A stretch of 64,000 nucleotides of DNA, taken from contig SVQA01000001.1 of NCBI GenBank assembly GCA_015065545.1, positions 226,115 through 290,114 on the forward strand, in the 5' to 3' direction. Shown piece after piece: positions 35,293 through 43,940 of this stretch. The stretch comes from Oscillospiraceae bacterium. Lineage in GTDB: Bacteria > Bacillota > Clostridia > Oscillospirales > Acutalibacteraceae. Each line of letters opens with the position of its first letter. Within the stretch, counting starts at the first letter, position 1. A program made the translations under genes and the position numbers. Under the pieces are notes generated by a model. It saw only the letters and a list, made by a program, of their open reading frames with translations. It was not told where the DNA came from and did no database searches.

Positions 35293-35376
35293 ACTCCCTC
35301 AGTCGGCTTCGCTGACACTCCAACGGAGCCTGTCTCCCTCTGTCTGCTTTGCAGACATCTCCCTCACAGAGGGAGC
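35293..35376. repeat. REP-like palindromic repeat element
   Basis: Three hairpins lie in tandem: GTCGGC-TTC-GCTGAC (near 35302), TGTCTGC-TTT-GCAGACA (35341-35357) and CTCCCTC-ACA-GAGGGAG (35359-35375), joined by CTCCCTC boxes. This intergenic palindrome style is common in Faecalibacterium and Ruminococcus genomes. Only one copy is visible in the window. It lies between the phosphoesterase and serpin genes. Confidence 0.75.
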
Positions 35377-35397
35377 CTCGCTTTTGACAAAAAGGCT

Positions 35398-36960
35398 TTA
35401 GGGGTTGTTTACAATACCGACAAAGAGAGGCAAGCCGTCTCCGCTTGTGATAACGAAGATAAAGGGTTTATCAAGGACAAAGTCAATTTCTTCTGTGGGA
35501 GGCGGAGCCATAGCCGCTCCATAGGTTGTAATTGTAACAGCCGCTGCTTCGCCACCTTCTTCGTCAATTTTAACTCTTGCTGAATGCTGAATGTCGGATA
35601 CATAGATATTATCATTCTGGGCTTCGCTTGAAGAAACGCAGAAATCAGAAGTCTCAGGATAGAAGCAATCGCTGACACCAAGATTCTTGAGACCTTCTAC
35701 AAGCCCCATACTTGAGCTTATATCAAACTTAGGAATTGACATATTTACTTTGTAGTTGCCCTTATTTTTCCAAGACCAGCTATAAGAGGTAATAAAGGAA
35801 AGGACTTCATCATCAGAAAGTAAATCCACAGCTTCTACTCCATCATCGGGACGGATAAAGTACATAGCACCGCCACCTTCGAAGCCTCTCATTATCGAAG
35901 AAAATTTATCGCCCCAATAGTAAGTTTCGTTATCTGCGGTTTCGTGCATAAAATCTACTTGCTTTTCACCATCGGGTGCAGAGAAGGTTTCCTTGTAGGT
36001 ATTATTCTTATTGAAATCTGAGGACCAAGCATCTTTAAAGTAGATTGTGGATACCAAAGCCATGACTGTTTCAGGTGATAAACCAAGGTTGGAAATTTGC
36101 TCTTTAAGGAAATCACCTGTTTCTCCGTTTATCCAAGCCCGCAGGGCTTCATCATAATCTGCACTGCCCATTTCACCCTTAAAAGAGGAAGCATAGTAAT
36201 ATTCAGACAATGTTTTCATAAGCTCTTCGTTATAGCTCATATCATCACGAAGCCACAGGGAATTAGCAAGCTTCTTTGTAGTTATACCGTCATCCTGAAA
36301 ATGATAATTCCATATATCGTGCACCTGTGTACGCAGGGAGTCTATATCCTCGGCACATAGCAGGTCAAGAATCTGCTGACGGGTTTCACCCTCGGCAGTT
36401 TCTGCTACCATTGCAAGAGCCATATAGACATTCAGAGGTGAGTACACAACATTCTTATCATTCGTATCTTTAAAGAATTCAGAGATAGTGCTCTTAAAGA
36501 ATTCGTAAAGATTATCTCCTGCACCAGAATATTCAAATCGTTCACTTTTATCGGAACGCCAAGCCTTGCTTGCTGAACGATATGTTTCCATATCATTTTT
36601 ATCAATCAAGTTTGTATAAACAAGCTCCGGATGCTCTGCCCTTTCAGGATAAACAGGAGCTGAAAGACAATAGGGTTTTAAAGCTGCAGGAATCATACCC
36701 TCCTTCTCAGCAATAGTTATATCGGGGATAATTGTGGGCTGAGTGAAGTTTTCACCGGTAGGCTGTAAATCATTACCCGTATATACTCCTCTGAATCCGC
36801 CGCTGAATATTACACCAGTAAGTATTACAATAACCAATGCCGCCGCAACAGGCATTATCCATTTAATATGTTTTCTTCTTTTTTTAGTAAAATTCTCTGC
36901 ACGCTTCACAAGGTCTGAGTCTACCATACCGATTGCGTTTTGCAATTTATCGGACTTCAT
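35398..36960 (-). CDS. Membrane-anchored serpin with anti-sigma-like head
   Basis: The 520 residues start with a short cytosolic head (LQNAIGMVDSDLVKRAENF), then a basic stretch and a membrane helix (about 33-52), then a complete serpin domain outside the cell. NVVYSPLNVYMALAMVAETA and the final DKPFIFVITSGDGLPLFVG are serpin signatures. The reactive-centre hinge (EEGGEAAAVT, 467-476) has the small residues needed for inhibition, and the count places P1-P1' at Ala483-Met484, an elastase-type site. Serpins of Eubacterium siraeum (siropins) inhibit elastase-like proteases. Its ATG overlaps the ECF sigma stop as ATGA, so the two are coupled. Confidence 0.9.
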   Translation of the reverse strand: MKSDKLQNAIGMVDSDLVKRAENFTKKRRKHIKWIMPVAAALVIVILTGVIFSGGFRGVYTGNDLQPTGENFTQPTIIPDITIAEKEGMIPAALKPYCLSAPVYPERAEHPELVYTNLIDKNDMETYRSASKAWRSDKSERFEYSGAGDNLYEFFKSTISEFFKDTNDKNVVYSPLNVYMALAMVAETAEGETRQQILDLLCAEDIDSLRTQVHDIWNYHFQDDGITTKKLANSLWLRDDMSYNEELMKTLSEYYYASSFKGEMGSADYDEALRAWINGETGDFLKEQISNLGLSPETVMALVSTIYFKDAWSSDFNKNNTYKETFSAPDGEKQVDFMHETADNETYYWGDKFSSIMRGFEGGGAMYFIRPDDGVEAVDLLSDDEVLSFITSYSWSWKNKGNYKVNMSIPKFDISSSMGLVEGLKNLGVSDCFYPETSDFCVSSSEAQNDNIYVSDIQHSARVKIDEEGGEAAAVTITTYGAAMAPPPTEEIDFVLDKPFIFVITSGDGLPLFVGIVNNP

Positions 36961-37517
36961 ACAAATATTCCCTCCCTAAATAAATGTTCTTTGAGTTTAA
37001 TTCTTGTTCTGTAAAGGGTTGTTTTGATTTTACTTTCGGATTTCCCAAATTTTTCGCTTATTTCTTTTATTGTTGCTAAGTGCCAATATCTGTAAATAAA
37101 AATGCTACACTCAAGCTCTGGGAGTTTGCTTAGGAATACGGATAAACTCTCTGCAAGTTCTTTTTCCTGTAGCTCGTCATCAATGGATTTACTGTCGGGA
37201 ATACAATCTTCAAGCTCGGTTAAAGACATTTCTGTTTCTATGCCGCCGCGTTTTTGTGCGTTATGCTTTCGCCATCTGTCCAGAGAACAACTGCGGCAAA
37301 GCATACCAAGATAGCCTGATAAAGATTTTGGTACAGTTGGGGGCATAGTATTCCAAGCAGAAAGGTATGTATCGTTCTCGCATTCAGATGCATCTTCTGT
37401 GTTATATAAAATCCTGTAGGCAATGCTCAAAAGATAGGCACCGTATTTATTTCTTGACTCGGAAATTGCCGACTCGTCCCTCTTAAAATATAGATCTATA
37501 ATTCTTTCGTCTTCCAC
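36957..37517 (-). CDS. ECF-type RNA polymerase sigma factor
   Basis: This 186-residue sigma-70 family factor keeps only regions 2 and 4. Region 2 has ECENDTYLSAWNTMPPTVPKS and DRWRKHNAQ; region 4 has IYRYWHLATIKEISEKFGKS and SKIKTTLYRTRIKLKEHL. The GTG start at 37517 has GAGGGAG 4 nt upstream. The gene overlaps the serpin gene by 4 bp (ATGA). The typical partner of such a sigma is the next protein, an anti-sigma factor with a membrane helix, here the serpin. The upstream AAC-N16-CGTC looks like its own promoter. Confidence 0.92.
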   Translation of the reverse strand: MEDERIIDLYFKRDESAISESRNKYGAYLLSIAYRILYNTEDASECENDTYLSAWNTMPPTVPKSLSGYLGMLCRSCSLDRWRKHNAQKRGGIETEMSLTELEDCIPDSKSIDDELQEKELAESLSVFLSKLPELECSIFIYRYWHLATIKEISEKFGKSESKIKTTLYRTRIKLKEHLFREGIFV

Positions 37518-37556
37518 AAAACTCCCTCGCTTTCTAAAAGGCCTTTCATCTATATA

Positions 37557-37582
37557 GACGTAAAATTTACCAATTAGTTACT
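37557..37582 (-). promoter_or_regulatory. Candidate ECF-sigma autoregulatory promoter
   Basis: On the minus strand AGTAAC (37577-37582) and CGTC (37557-37560) are 16 bp apart measured from AAC to CGTC, the geometry of sigma-W/X-type ECF promoters (TGAAAC-N16-CGTC). It lies about 40 bp upstream of the sigma start codon. No housekeeping promoter is evident closer. Autoregulation is inferred. Confidence 0.55.
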
Positions 37583-37608
37583 AATATATTAATATTTTAG
37601 CATTTATG

Positions 37609-37645
37609 CAGAAAAAAATAAAGCAGCTCAAAAGAACTGCTTTAA
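37609..37645 (-). terminator. Terminator after recG
   Basis: AAAGCAG and CTGCTTT arms (37619-37644) with interior AGTTC/GAGCT form a hairpin, followed on the minus strand by TTTATTTTTTTCTG. It separates recG from the ECF sigma-serpin unit. Confidence 0.85.
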
Positions 37646-37652
37646 AAACATA

Positions 37653-39695
37653 TTAATTCATTGTGCCCTCGGAGGATTTAAAAAGTCGGCGGATTGCACC
37701 CCGCAGGCCTTTGAATTCATCGCCTGATAAGTCGGGACTTACTGACAAAATATCCTTTACAATATCCTGTGAGAGTTTCAGAGTTTCCATATCGGAAAAA
37801 TCTGCTATATTAAGCTTTGGAAGACCATGCTGACGTTCACCGAAGAAGTCACCCGGACCGCGAAGTTTTAAGTCCTCGTCGGCAATTTTAAAGCCGTCGG
37901 TGGTACTGCACATAACTGAAAGCCTCTGTTGAGAAGCTTCCGAGGTGCTATCTGAAACAAGAATACAGTAGGATTTTGTATTGCCTCTGCCGACTCTGCC
38001 TCGAAGCTGATGAAGCTGTGAAAGTCCGAATCTGTCTGCATCTTCAATCATCATAACCGTAGCTCTCGGCACATCAACACCAACCTCGATAACGGTTGTA
38101 GCAACAAGAAGCTGAAGATTACCTGCGGCGAATTCTGCCATTGTTTTTTCTTTTTCGGAATATTTCATCTTGCCGTGAATGATACCTACCGCATAGTCGG
38201 AGAACTCCTTAAGCATAAGCTCTGCAGCATATTCCTCTGCCGCCATAAGCTCGGATTCATCCTCCTGCACCAACGGACAGACGATATAGGCGGCATTGCC
38301 TTTGTCAATCTCTTTCTTTATAAAACCGAAAGCTCTCTGTCGCTTTGCAGATGTTATATGCAAAGTATCAATAGGCTGACGACCGGGTGGTATTTCGTCA
38401 ACTACCGAAATATCCAAATCACCGTAAATAATAAGAGCAAGTGTGCGCGGAATAGGAGTTGCACTCATTACAAGCAGATGAGGGTCCTCGCCTTTTGCAA
38501 CAAGCTTCGCTCTTTGAGAGACACCGAAACGATGCTGTTCGTCAGTAACAGCCAGCATAAGATTTTTAAAATTAGTTTTATCGGTGATGAGTGCGTGAGT
38601 ACCGACGATAACGTCAATCTCTCCTGCCTGAAGCTTTGCCCTTATTCTATTTTTTTCGGATGCTTTTGTGGAACCTGTGAGCAAGCTGATTCTTATATCT
38701 GTTCCTAAAAAAAGCTTGGAAAGAGTAGCAAAATGCTGTTCGGCAAGAATCTCGGTGGGTGCCATAAAAGCTGACTGACCGCCGTTTTTTGCTACATTAT
38801 AACAAGCACAAGCGGCTATTGCTGTTTTACCCGAGCCTACATCACCCTGCACAAGTCGATTCATAGGAGTAGCGCTTTTGAGCATATCGTTTACACAATC
38901 CTTCATAGCGCGATACTGTGCACCTGTTGGCTTAAAAGGTAAAAGGGAAATAAACTCCTCTGTATAGTCTTTTAAAATATTAGTAGCTTTAGCAACATTA
39001 CGACCATCTTTCATAGTCTTGATGCCAAGAGAAAGAACTAAAAGTTCTTCAACACAAAGTCTGAGTTTTGCACTGTTGAGAGCTTTTAAAGAAGAAGGAT
39101 TGTGAATATTGATTATTGCATCACGCAAACCCATAAGACTGTACTTTTTTCTTATAAATTCAGGCAAAGGGTCAGCCACTACAGAAGGCAAAAGTTCGCA
39201 AGCCTGTTTAACTGCATTCTGAACCGCTTTATTGGAAAGTCCTGCGGTCAAAGCGTAAATAGGTTTTAAGTCGTTTTGCTTGCCTGTATATACCGAAAAC
39301 TCGGGAGATACCATCTGTACTCCACCCAAATCTCTTGTAACCTTGCCATAAAAAAGATACTCGGTATCGTATTTAAGCATTGATGTTATGTATTTATTAT
39401 TAAAAAATACAATTCGCATTGCATCGAATCCGTCAGACACCTCTGCTCTGACCATAAATCTATTACCTGGAAGGCGAGATTCACGCATTGTTGCAGAGAG
39501 CTTTGCTCGAATACAGCAGGTCTCACCGCTCACCGCATCAGAGATATTCACAGGATTACTCCAATCCTCAAAGCTTCTTGGAAAATGGTACAGCAATGCT
39601 CCGACACTGTCAATTCCCAGCTTATTAAATAGCTGGGCTTTGGCAGTGCCGATACCTTTAAGACTTGTAATCGGTTTTTCAAAAAGTGAAGCCAT
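37653..39695 (-). CDS. recG: ATP-dependent DNA helicase RecG
   Basis: This 680-residue superfamily 2 translocase reverses stalled replication forks and processes Holliday junctions. It has an N-terminal wedge OB domain (about 50-150) with PLYHFPR-like YHFPRSFEDW. Helicase motifs include I QGDVGSGKTAIA, II TDEQHRFGV, III SATPIPRTLAL, and the C-terminal QLHQLRGRVGRG and GFKIADEDLKLRGPGDFFG. The length matches the family. It lies between the FakA-like gene and a terminator, and in many Firmicutes recG also follows the FakA/YloV gene. Confidence 0.97.
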   Translation of the reverse strand: MASLFEKPITSLKGIGTAKAQLFNKLGIDSVGALLYHFPRSFEDWSNPVNISDAVSGETCCIRAKLSATMRESRLPGNRFMVRAEVSDGFDAMRIVFFNNKYITSMLKYDTEYLFYGKVTRDLGGVQMVSPEFSVYTGKQNDLKPIYALTAGLSNKAVQNAVKQACELLPSVVADPLPEFIRKKYSLMGLRDAIINIHNPSSLKALNSAKLRLCVEELLVLSLGIKTMKDGRNVAKATNILKDYTEEFISLLPFKPTGAQYRAMKDCVNDMLKSATPMNRLVQGDVGSGKTAIAACACYNVAKNGGQSAFMAPTEILAEQHFATLSKLFLGTDIRISLLTGSTKASEKNRIRAKLQAGEIDVIVGTHALITDKTNFKNLMLAVTDEQHRFGVSQRAKLVAKGEDPHLLVMSATPIPRTLALIIYGDLDISVVDEIPPGRQPIDTLHITSAKRQRAFGFIKKEIDKGNAAYIVCPLVQEDESELMAAEEYAAELMLKEFSDYAVGIIHGKMKYSEKEKTMAEFAAGNLQLLVATTVIEVGVDVPRATVMMIEDADRFGLSQLHQLRGRVGRGNTKSYCILVSDSTSEASQQRLSVMCSTTDGFKIADEDLKLRGPGDFFGERQHGLPKLNIADFSDMETLKLSQDIVKDILSVSPDLSGDEFKGLRGAIRRLFKSSEGTMN

Positions 39696-39725
39696 AATAA
39701 AACCTTTAACCTTATAATTTGGAAA

Positions 39726-39748
39726 AAGGCGGACATAATGTCCGCCTT
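39726..39748 (-). terminator. Terminator between fakA and recG
   Basis: AAGGCGGACA (39726-39735) pairs with TGTCCGCCTT (39739-39748) around TAA; on the minus strand the stem ends in TTTTTCC. Some read-through into recG is possible because the genes share direction. Confidence 0.85.
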
Positions 39749-39758
39749 AAGTTTTATA

Positions 39759-41420
39759 TTAGTTTGAAGATTCAACACCGAGGATATAGTAATAGATGGG
39801 CTGACCGCCGTCAATCATATTGATATCCACATCGTTACCATACTTAAGCACAAGCTCGTCGTAAACTTCCTGTGCATCTTTCTCGGAAATACCTGCACCA
39901 TAGATAAGAGTTACAAACTCTGCATCCTTGTCAATCATATTCTTTGCAAGTTTAAGGATTGCCTTCTTGGGAGTTTTATCGGCAACGGTAAGCTTACCGT
40001 TATCAAGACCGATAATATCGCCTTCCTTAATCTTCTTCATACCGAACTCGGAATCACGGGCAGCGAATGTAATCTGACCTGTGGAAACACAGCTGAAAGC
40101 ATCCTGCATTGCGCCCTTGTTGATAACAGCATCACTGTCGGGATCAAAAGCAAGCATTGCGGAAATACCCTGAGGAATTGTCTTTGTAGGAAGAATGATA
40201 ACTTCACGGTCTTCTACAATCTTTGCTGTCTGCTCAGCAGCCATAATGATGTTCTTGTTATTGGGAAGAACGAAAACAGTCTTTGCAGGAGTTGCCATAA
40301 CTGCTTCGTAAATATCGTCTGTGCTGGGGTTCATACTCTGACCGCCGGAAACAACATGAGTACAACCTAAATCCTTGAAGAGAGTTGTAAGACCGTCGCC
40401 GCTTGCAACAGAAACAAAGCCGATTTCTTCTTCGGGAGCAACAACCTCAAGTTTTTTCTCACTCTTGGCATTGCTTGCCTTCTGCTGCTCGTGCTGCTGA
40501 CGCATATTCTCAACCTTAACTGTGAGGAGCTGACCGTACTGCAAGCCTCTCTGGAGAGCCTTACCGGGATCCTCTGTATGAACATGAACCTTGATGATTT
40601 CGTCGTCGTCAACAACAACTACGCAGTCACCGATTGTCTCAAGATATGCACGAAGCTTGAGAGGACTTGTAGTAATAGAAGCATCTCTGCCAACAATGAA
40701 CTCTGTGCAGTATGTGAAGTTGATAACCTCATCGAACTCTGCAGCAGCGTTGCGGAATGTATCATCGCTTGTATCTGCAGAAGAGAAATCCGCTTCTGCA
40801 TACTCAATCATCTTACCATTCTTAATAAAAGAAAGCATACCCTCGAAGATAACAAGGAGACCCTTACCACCTGCGTCAACAACGCCTGCTTTCTTAAGAA
40901 CAGGGAGAAGCTCGGGAGTTCTGTCGAGAGACTCGGAAGCAGACTTGCAAACAACAGACCATACCTTAGCAGGGTCAGTTACCTTCTTAACTGCCTTTGC
41001 GCCTTCCTCAAAGGCTTCTCTTGCTACTGTGAGTATAGTACCCTCTGTGGGCTTCATAACTGCCTTATATGCAGCATCTACACCGATACCGAGTGCTTTG
41101 ACTAAATCTTTACCGCTTGCCTCTGCCTTACCTTCAAGGCCCTTTGCAAAACCTCTGAAAAGAAGAGAAAGGATAACACCGGAGTTACCTCTTGCACCGC
41201 GGAGCATTGCAGAAGCAACAACCTTTGCAACCTCGCCTGCGTTATCGGAGTCACAATCTTTGAGCGCTGTAATAGCTGCTGTGATTGTCATTGACATATT
41301 AGTACCTGTATCACCGTCGGGTACAGGGAAGATATTGAGATCGTTAATTCTTTCCTTCTGGGAACAAATGTTGTTAGCGCCTGAAATGATGGCCTGCTTT
41401 AACATAGATCCTGTCAGCAT
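39759..41420 (-). CDS. fakA: FakA/YloV-like DhaK-type fatty acid kinase
   Basis: This 553-residue protein matches the YloV/FakA family. An N-terminal DAK2 (DhaL) ATP-binding domain carries INDLNIFPVPDGDTGTNMS (metal-binding Asp residues) and RGARGNSGVILS. A middle domain and a C-terminal domain (GGQSMNPSTDDIYEAV) resemble the family's substrate side. FakA phosphorylates fatty acids bound to FakB proteins, feeding phospholipid synthesis; no fakB is in the window. AAGGA precedes the ATG. The neighbouring recG is typical in Firmicutes. Confidence 0.93.
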   Translation of the reverse strand: MLTGSMLKQAIISGANNICSQKERINDLNIFPVPDGDTGTNMSMTITAAITALKDCDSDNAGEVAKVVASAMLRGARGNSGVILSLLFRGFAKGLEGKAEASGKDLVKALGIGVDAAYKAVMKPTEGTILTVAREAFEEGAKAVKKVTDPAKVWSVVCKSASESLDRTPELLPVLKKAGVVDAGGKGLLVIFEGMLSFIKNGKMIEYAEADFSSADTSDDTFRNAAAEFDEVINFTYCTEFIVGRDASITTSPLKLRAYLETIGDCVVVVDDDEIIKVHVHTEDPGKALQRGLQYGQLLTVKVENMRQQHEQQKASNAKSEKKLEVVAPEEEIGFVSVASGDGLTTLFKDLGCTHVVSGGQSMNPSTDDIYEAVMATPAKTVFVLPNNKNIIMAAEQTAKIVEDREVIILPTKTIPQGISAMLAFDPDSDAVINKGAMQDAFSCVSTGQITFAARDSEFGMKKIKEGDIIGLDNGKLTVADKTPKKAILKLAKNMIDKDAEFVTLIYGAGISEKDAQEVYDELVLKYGNDVDINMIDGGQPIYYYILGVESSN

Positions 41421-41586
41421 TAGAACACATCCTTAATATGCAATAATAATTTGGTGAATAATTCAAATAACACCATTGTAATTATAATGGAAAAACTTTG
41501 CAGTTTCAAGCGAAAAACGTAAAAACTGGATATTTGCATAAAATAATCAGTGTAAAAAGAGAACATTTGACAATTAACACATAGGA

Positions 41587-42360
41587 TTATTCTATGGTAA
41601 AACTCTCTGCATTTATAGTTTTTCCTGTTTTCTCATCTATCTCAAACATTACACAATCCATTGAACATTCACCCTGCAAAGGCTCGAATCTGACTGGCAT
41701 TTTGTTTCTGAAGCTTTCTATTGTGATTTCCGGTTTTACTCCGAGAACAGAGTTTTTCGGGCCGGTCATTCCTGCATCGGTAATATAACCTGTACCTTTT
41801 GGCAAAATCTGACAATCTGCAGTTCTCACGTGGGTATGGGTTCCGAAAATCGCAGATACTCTTCCGTCTAAATAGAAACCTAAAGAACGCTTTTCGCTGG
41901 TGGCTTCTGCGTGAATATCAACAATGATAATATTGGCATCCAGGTTATCTATTATTCCATCCAAGGTCCTGAAAGGACAATCAAGAGCAGTAGAACTAAA
42001 AACATTGCCCATTACATTGATTACCGCCAATTTGTATTTTACACAATCGAGCACACAGACTCCCCTGCCGGGAGTTGTTGAGGGCGGATAGTTTGCAGGT
42101 CGGATGATAAACTCGTTATCTTCCATATACGGATAAATCTCTTTGCGGCGAAAAGCGTGGTTACCGAGGGTAATTACATCCACACCGCTCTGAAAGAGGA
42201 AATCCGACGATGTAGGATGAACTCCATTACCGTCTGCTGAATTCTCGCCGTTACAGATAACTATATCGATACCCATACTACGTTTTAGTGCAGGCAGTTT
42301 TTCTCTCAAAAACCTGCAGCCTACACCTGCAACCACATCACCAATACACAAAACTTTCAT
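41587..42360 (-). CDS. ymdB: YmdB-family metallophosphoesterase
   Basis: This 257-residue protein matches YmdB: CIGDVVAGVGCRFLRE at the start, CNGENSADGNG, GNHAFRRKEIYPY, DIHAEATSEKR and GTHTHVRTADCQILPKGTGYITDAGM with MTGP. YmdB enzymes hydrolyse 2',3'-cyclic and other cyclic nucleotides with two metals and affect biofilm and motility choices. The motifs DHxxxE-like ligand positions are all present. It lies upstream of the FakA-like gene and downstream of yqfD in the same direction, with a 45-bp gap from yqfD. Confidence 0.95.
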   Translation of the reverse strand: MKVLCIGDVVAGVGCRFLREKLPALKRSMGIDIVICNGENSADGNGVHPTSSDFLFQSGVDVITLGNHAFRRKEIYPYMEDNEFIIRPANYPPSTTPGRGVCVLDCVKYKLAVINVMGNVFSSTALDCPFRTLDGIIDNLDANIIIVDIHAEATSEKRSLGFYLDGRVSAIFGTHTHVRTADCQILPKGTGYITDAGMTGPKNSVLGVKPEITIESFRNKMPVRFEPLQGECSMDCVMFEIDEKTGKTINAESFTIE

Positions 42361-42405
42361 ATTATCACCTACTAAACTATGTTACTGATTATAACACAGA
42401 CAAGG

Positions 42406-43575
42406 TTAATTTACAACAATCTTTTCTACATACCCTATATCCTCTATGCAATTATACTTTATGTATGCTATCGCTTTATCATCCTTTTGAGATACAGATA
42501 CCGAGGATTCTATCTCCATACAATCTTTAAGAGAAAACAAGCGGTATAGATAATCATAAACATTTAAAAGCTCGCAAGCTGTTTTATCATCAAGCTCATA
42601 AGCTGTTTCTTCGTAAAGTGTACAGTACTGCGAAGTTATGCCAAGCTTTACATCAGTATTATTGAGAGAAAGCCTTTCTGTAACAATTCTTGAGGTGTAG
42701 GGTTCTGTAACAGAAGCAAAACTAATGGGAATATTGAGCCACAAAAATTCCAGACTTTGTCTTTTCTGAATTTTGACCGGCTTTAAGTAAACTCCCGATC
42801 TACTAATTTCTTGAGTTACCGTGTGCTCTGTTGATGCAACGACATCTGCATCTGCGTGAACCAAATAATTTTCCATCAAAGAATTTTGTATAACTCCGCT
42901 TACAATAATCTGCCCCTTCATTACCGCAGAACCCTTTGTAAGCTTAGTACTACCCTGCTTAATATTCATCGAAAGGATAACTCCATCGGATTTTGCTTTA
43001 AGATTACAGGGCTCTTTGTATGGTGTTATAAAGGGTATTTCAGCTTTTTCCTGTATTTCCGTTTCAACTTTAGTCCCCGATGCATTAATAGACATCCAGC
43101 CTATTTCTTCTGCTTTACGCATAATGTCACGCTCTGCTGCGTGGTAATTAAGGTTTCCTTTAAAAGCACCCTCATAAACACCGTTTTCTTTAAGAAGTGT
43201 CCGAATCTGAGCTTCGCTCAAAGAATCAATCCCATTAATTTCAATGGACCAGATAAAGTTTTGCATAATAATAGACAAAAGAATAAAGAATACTGCCCCA
43301 AAAACCAGACCCGAACGACATCTGTATCTTTGCAGTATAAACGGCATTCCGTGTCTTTCTTTAATTTTCAGAACTACACCGGATCTCCTTGCAACCGCTC
43401 TTATTTCTTTGTAGTCAGATACAGTAAGATTACCAAAGAACTTGTTATCCACAGGACCCGTGTTAAAAAGGAATCGACCTTGGCGAAGACAAAGGTTCAT
43501 AAACCGCTCGGGGAATTTGCCTTTAACTTCAAAACGCACGTAACCTTTCAGCCATCGTATTAAAGAAATAAACAT
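42406..43575 (-). CDS. yqfD: Sporulation protein YqfD
   Basis: The start is at 43575 (MFISLIRWLKGYVRFEV), 4 bp after the yqfC stop, with GGGGTGATG upstream. The 389-residue protein has an N-terminal PF06898-like region (VRFEVKGKFPERFMNLC) and one main membrane segment (about 82-105). A large outer domain with INGIDSLSEAQIRTLLKENG (an FtsQ/POTRA-like unit) and KAKSDGVILSMNIKQGSTKLTKGSAV follows. YqfD is a conserved membrane protein made in the mother cell during sporulation; its exact task is unknown. It pairs with yqfC as in most spore formers. Confidence 0.95.
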   Translation of the reverse strand: MFISLIRWLKGYVRFEVKGKFPERFMNLCLRQGRFLFNTGPVDNKFFGNLTVSDYKEIRAVARRSGVVLKIKERHGMPFILQRYRCRSGLVFGAVFFILLSIIMQNFIWSIEINGIDSLSEAQIRTLLKENGVYEGAFKGNLNYHAAERDIMRKAEEIGWMSINASGTKVETEIQEKAEIPFITPYKEPCNLKAKSDGVILSMNIKQGSTKLTKGSAVMKGQIIVSGVIQNSLMENYLVHADADVVASTEHTVTQEISRSGVYLKPVKIQKRQSLEFLWLNIPISFASVTEPYTSRIVTERLSLNNTDVKLGITSQYCTLYEETAYELDDKTACELLNVYDYLYRLFSLKDCMEIESSVSVSQKDDKAIAYIKYNCIEDIGYVEKIVVN

Positions 43576-43579
43576 AACA

Positions 43580-43873
43580 TCACCCCATACTGAATTCAAT
43601 GCCCGTAAAAAATCCTTCTACAACCAAGGATGTGGAAGAAATGTATTTCAGATTAAGTCTTCTGCCCAAAAAGGCAACAGAAAAATCCTTAAATCCAATT
43701 CTTATTATTTTATCCGAATATTCTAAAACTCCGTGACAGCCTTCAATAATTGCAGAAGTATTGCTGATTATCTCTATATTTGATTTTTCTTTAAAAGCAT
43801 CTCTTACCGAGTATCTCAAGGGAGTTTTTTCTTTGACGTAATCTTTCTTTATATTATTTTTCAAAAGACCCAC
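43580..43873 (-). CDS. yqfC: Sporulation protein YqfC
   Basis: This 97-residue protein of the YabP/YqfC family has EIISNTSAIIEGCHGVLEYSDKI and FLGRRLNLKYISSTSLVVEG. Its relatives are mother-cell sporulation proteins found beside YqfD in Clostridia and Bacilli. It carries no membrane segment. The gene lies 4 bp upstream of yqfD and is clearly in one operon with it. The gene that follows upstream, ylbJ, is divergent. Confidence 0.95.
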   Translation of the reverse strand: MGLLKNNIKKDYVKEKTPLRYSVRDAFKEKSNIEIISNTSAIIEGCHGVLEYSDKIIRIGFKDFSVAFLGRRLNLKYISSTSLVVEGFFTGIEFSMG

Positions 43874-43940
43874 CTACCGGATTTTTGTATTTGTATTATT
43901 TTTATGCCTGCAAGTACATATATATTTATCGGTGAAACAA

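Noticed and set aside
40591..41436. 281-residue plus-strand ORF antisense to the FakA-like gene
   Set aside because: It mirrors a conserved gene whose motifs are intact on the other strand; low-complexity Ser/Leu translation and no ribosome binding site.
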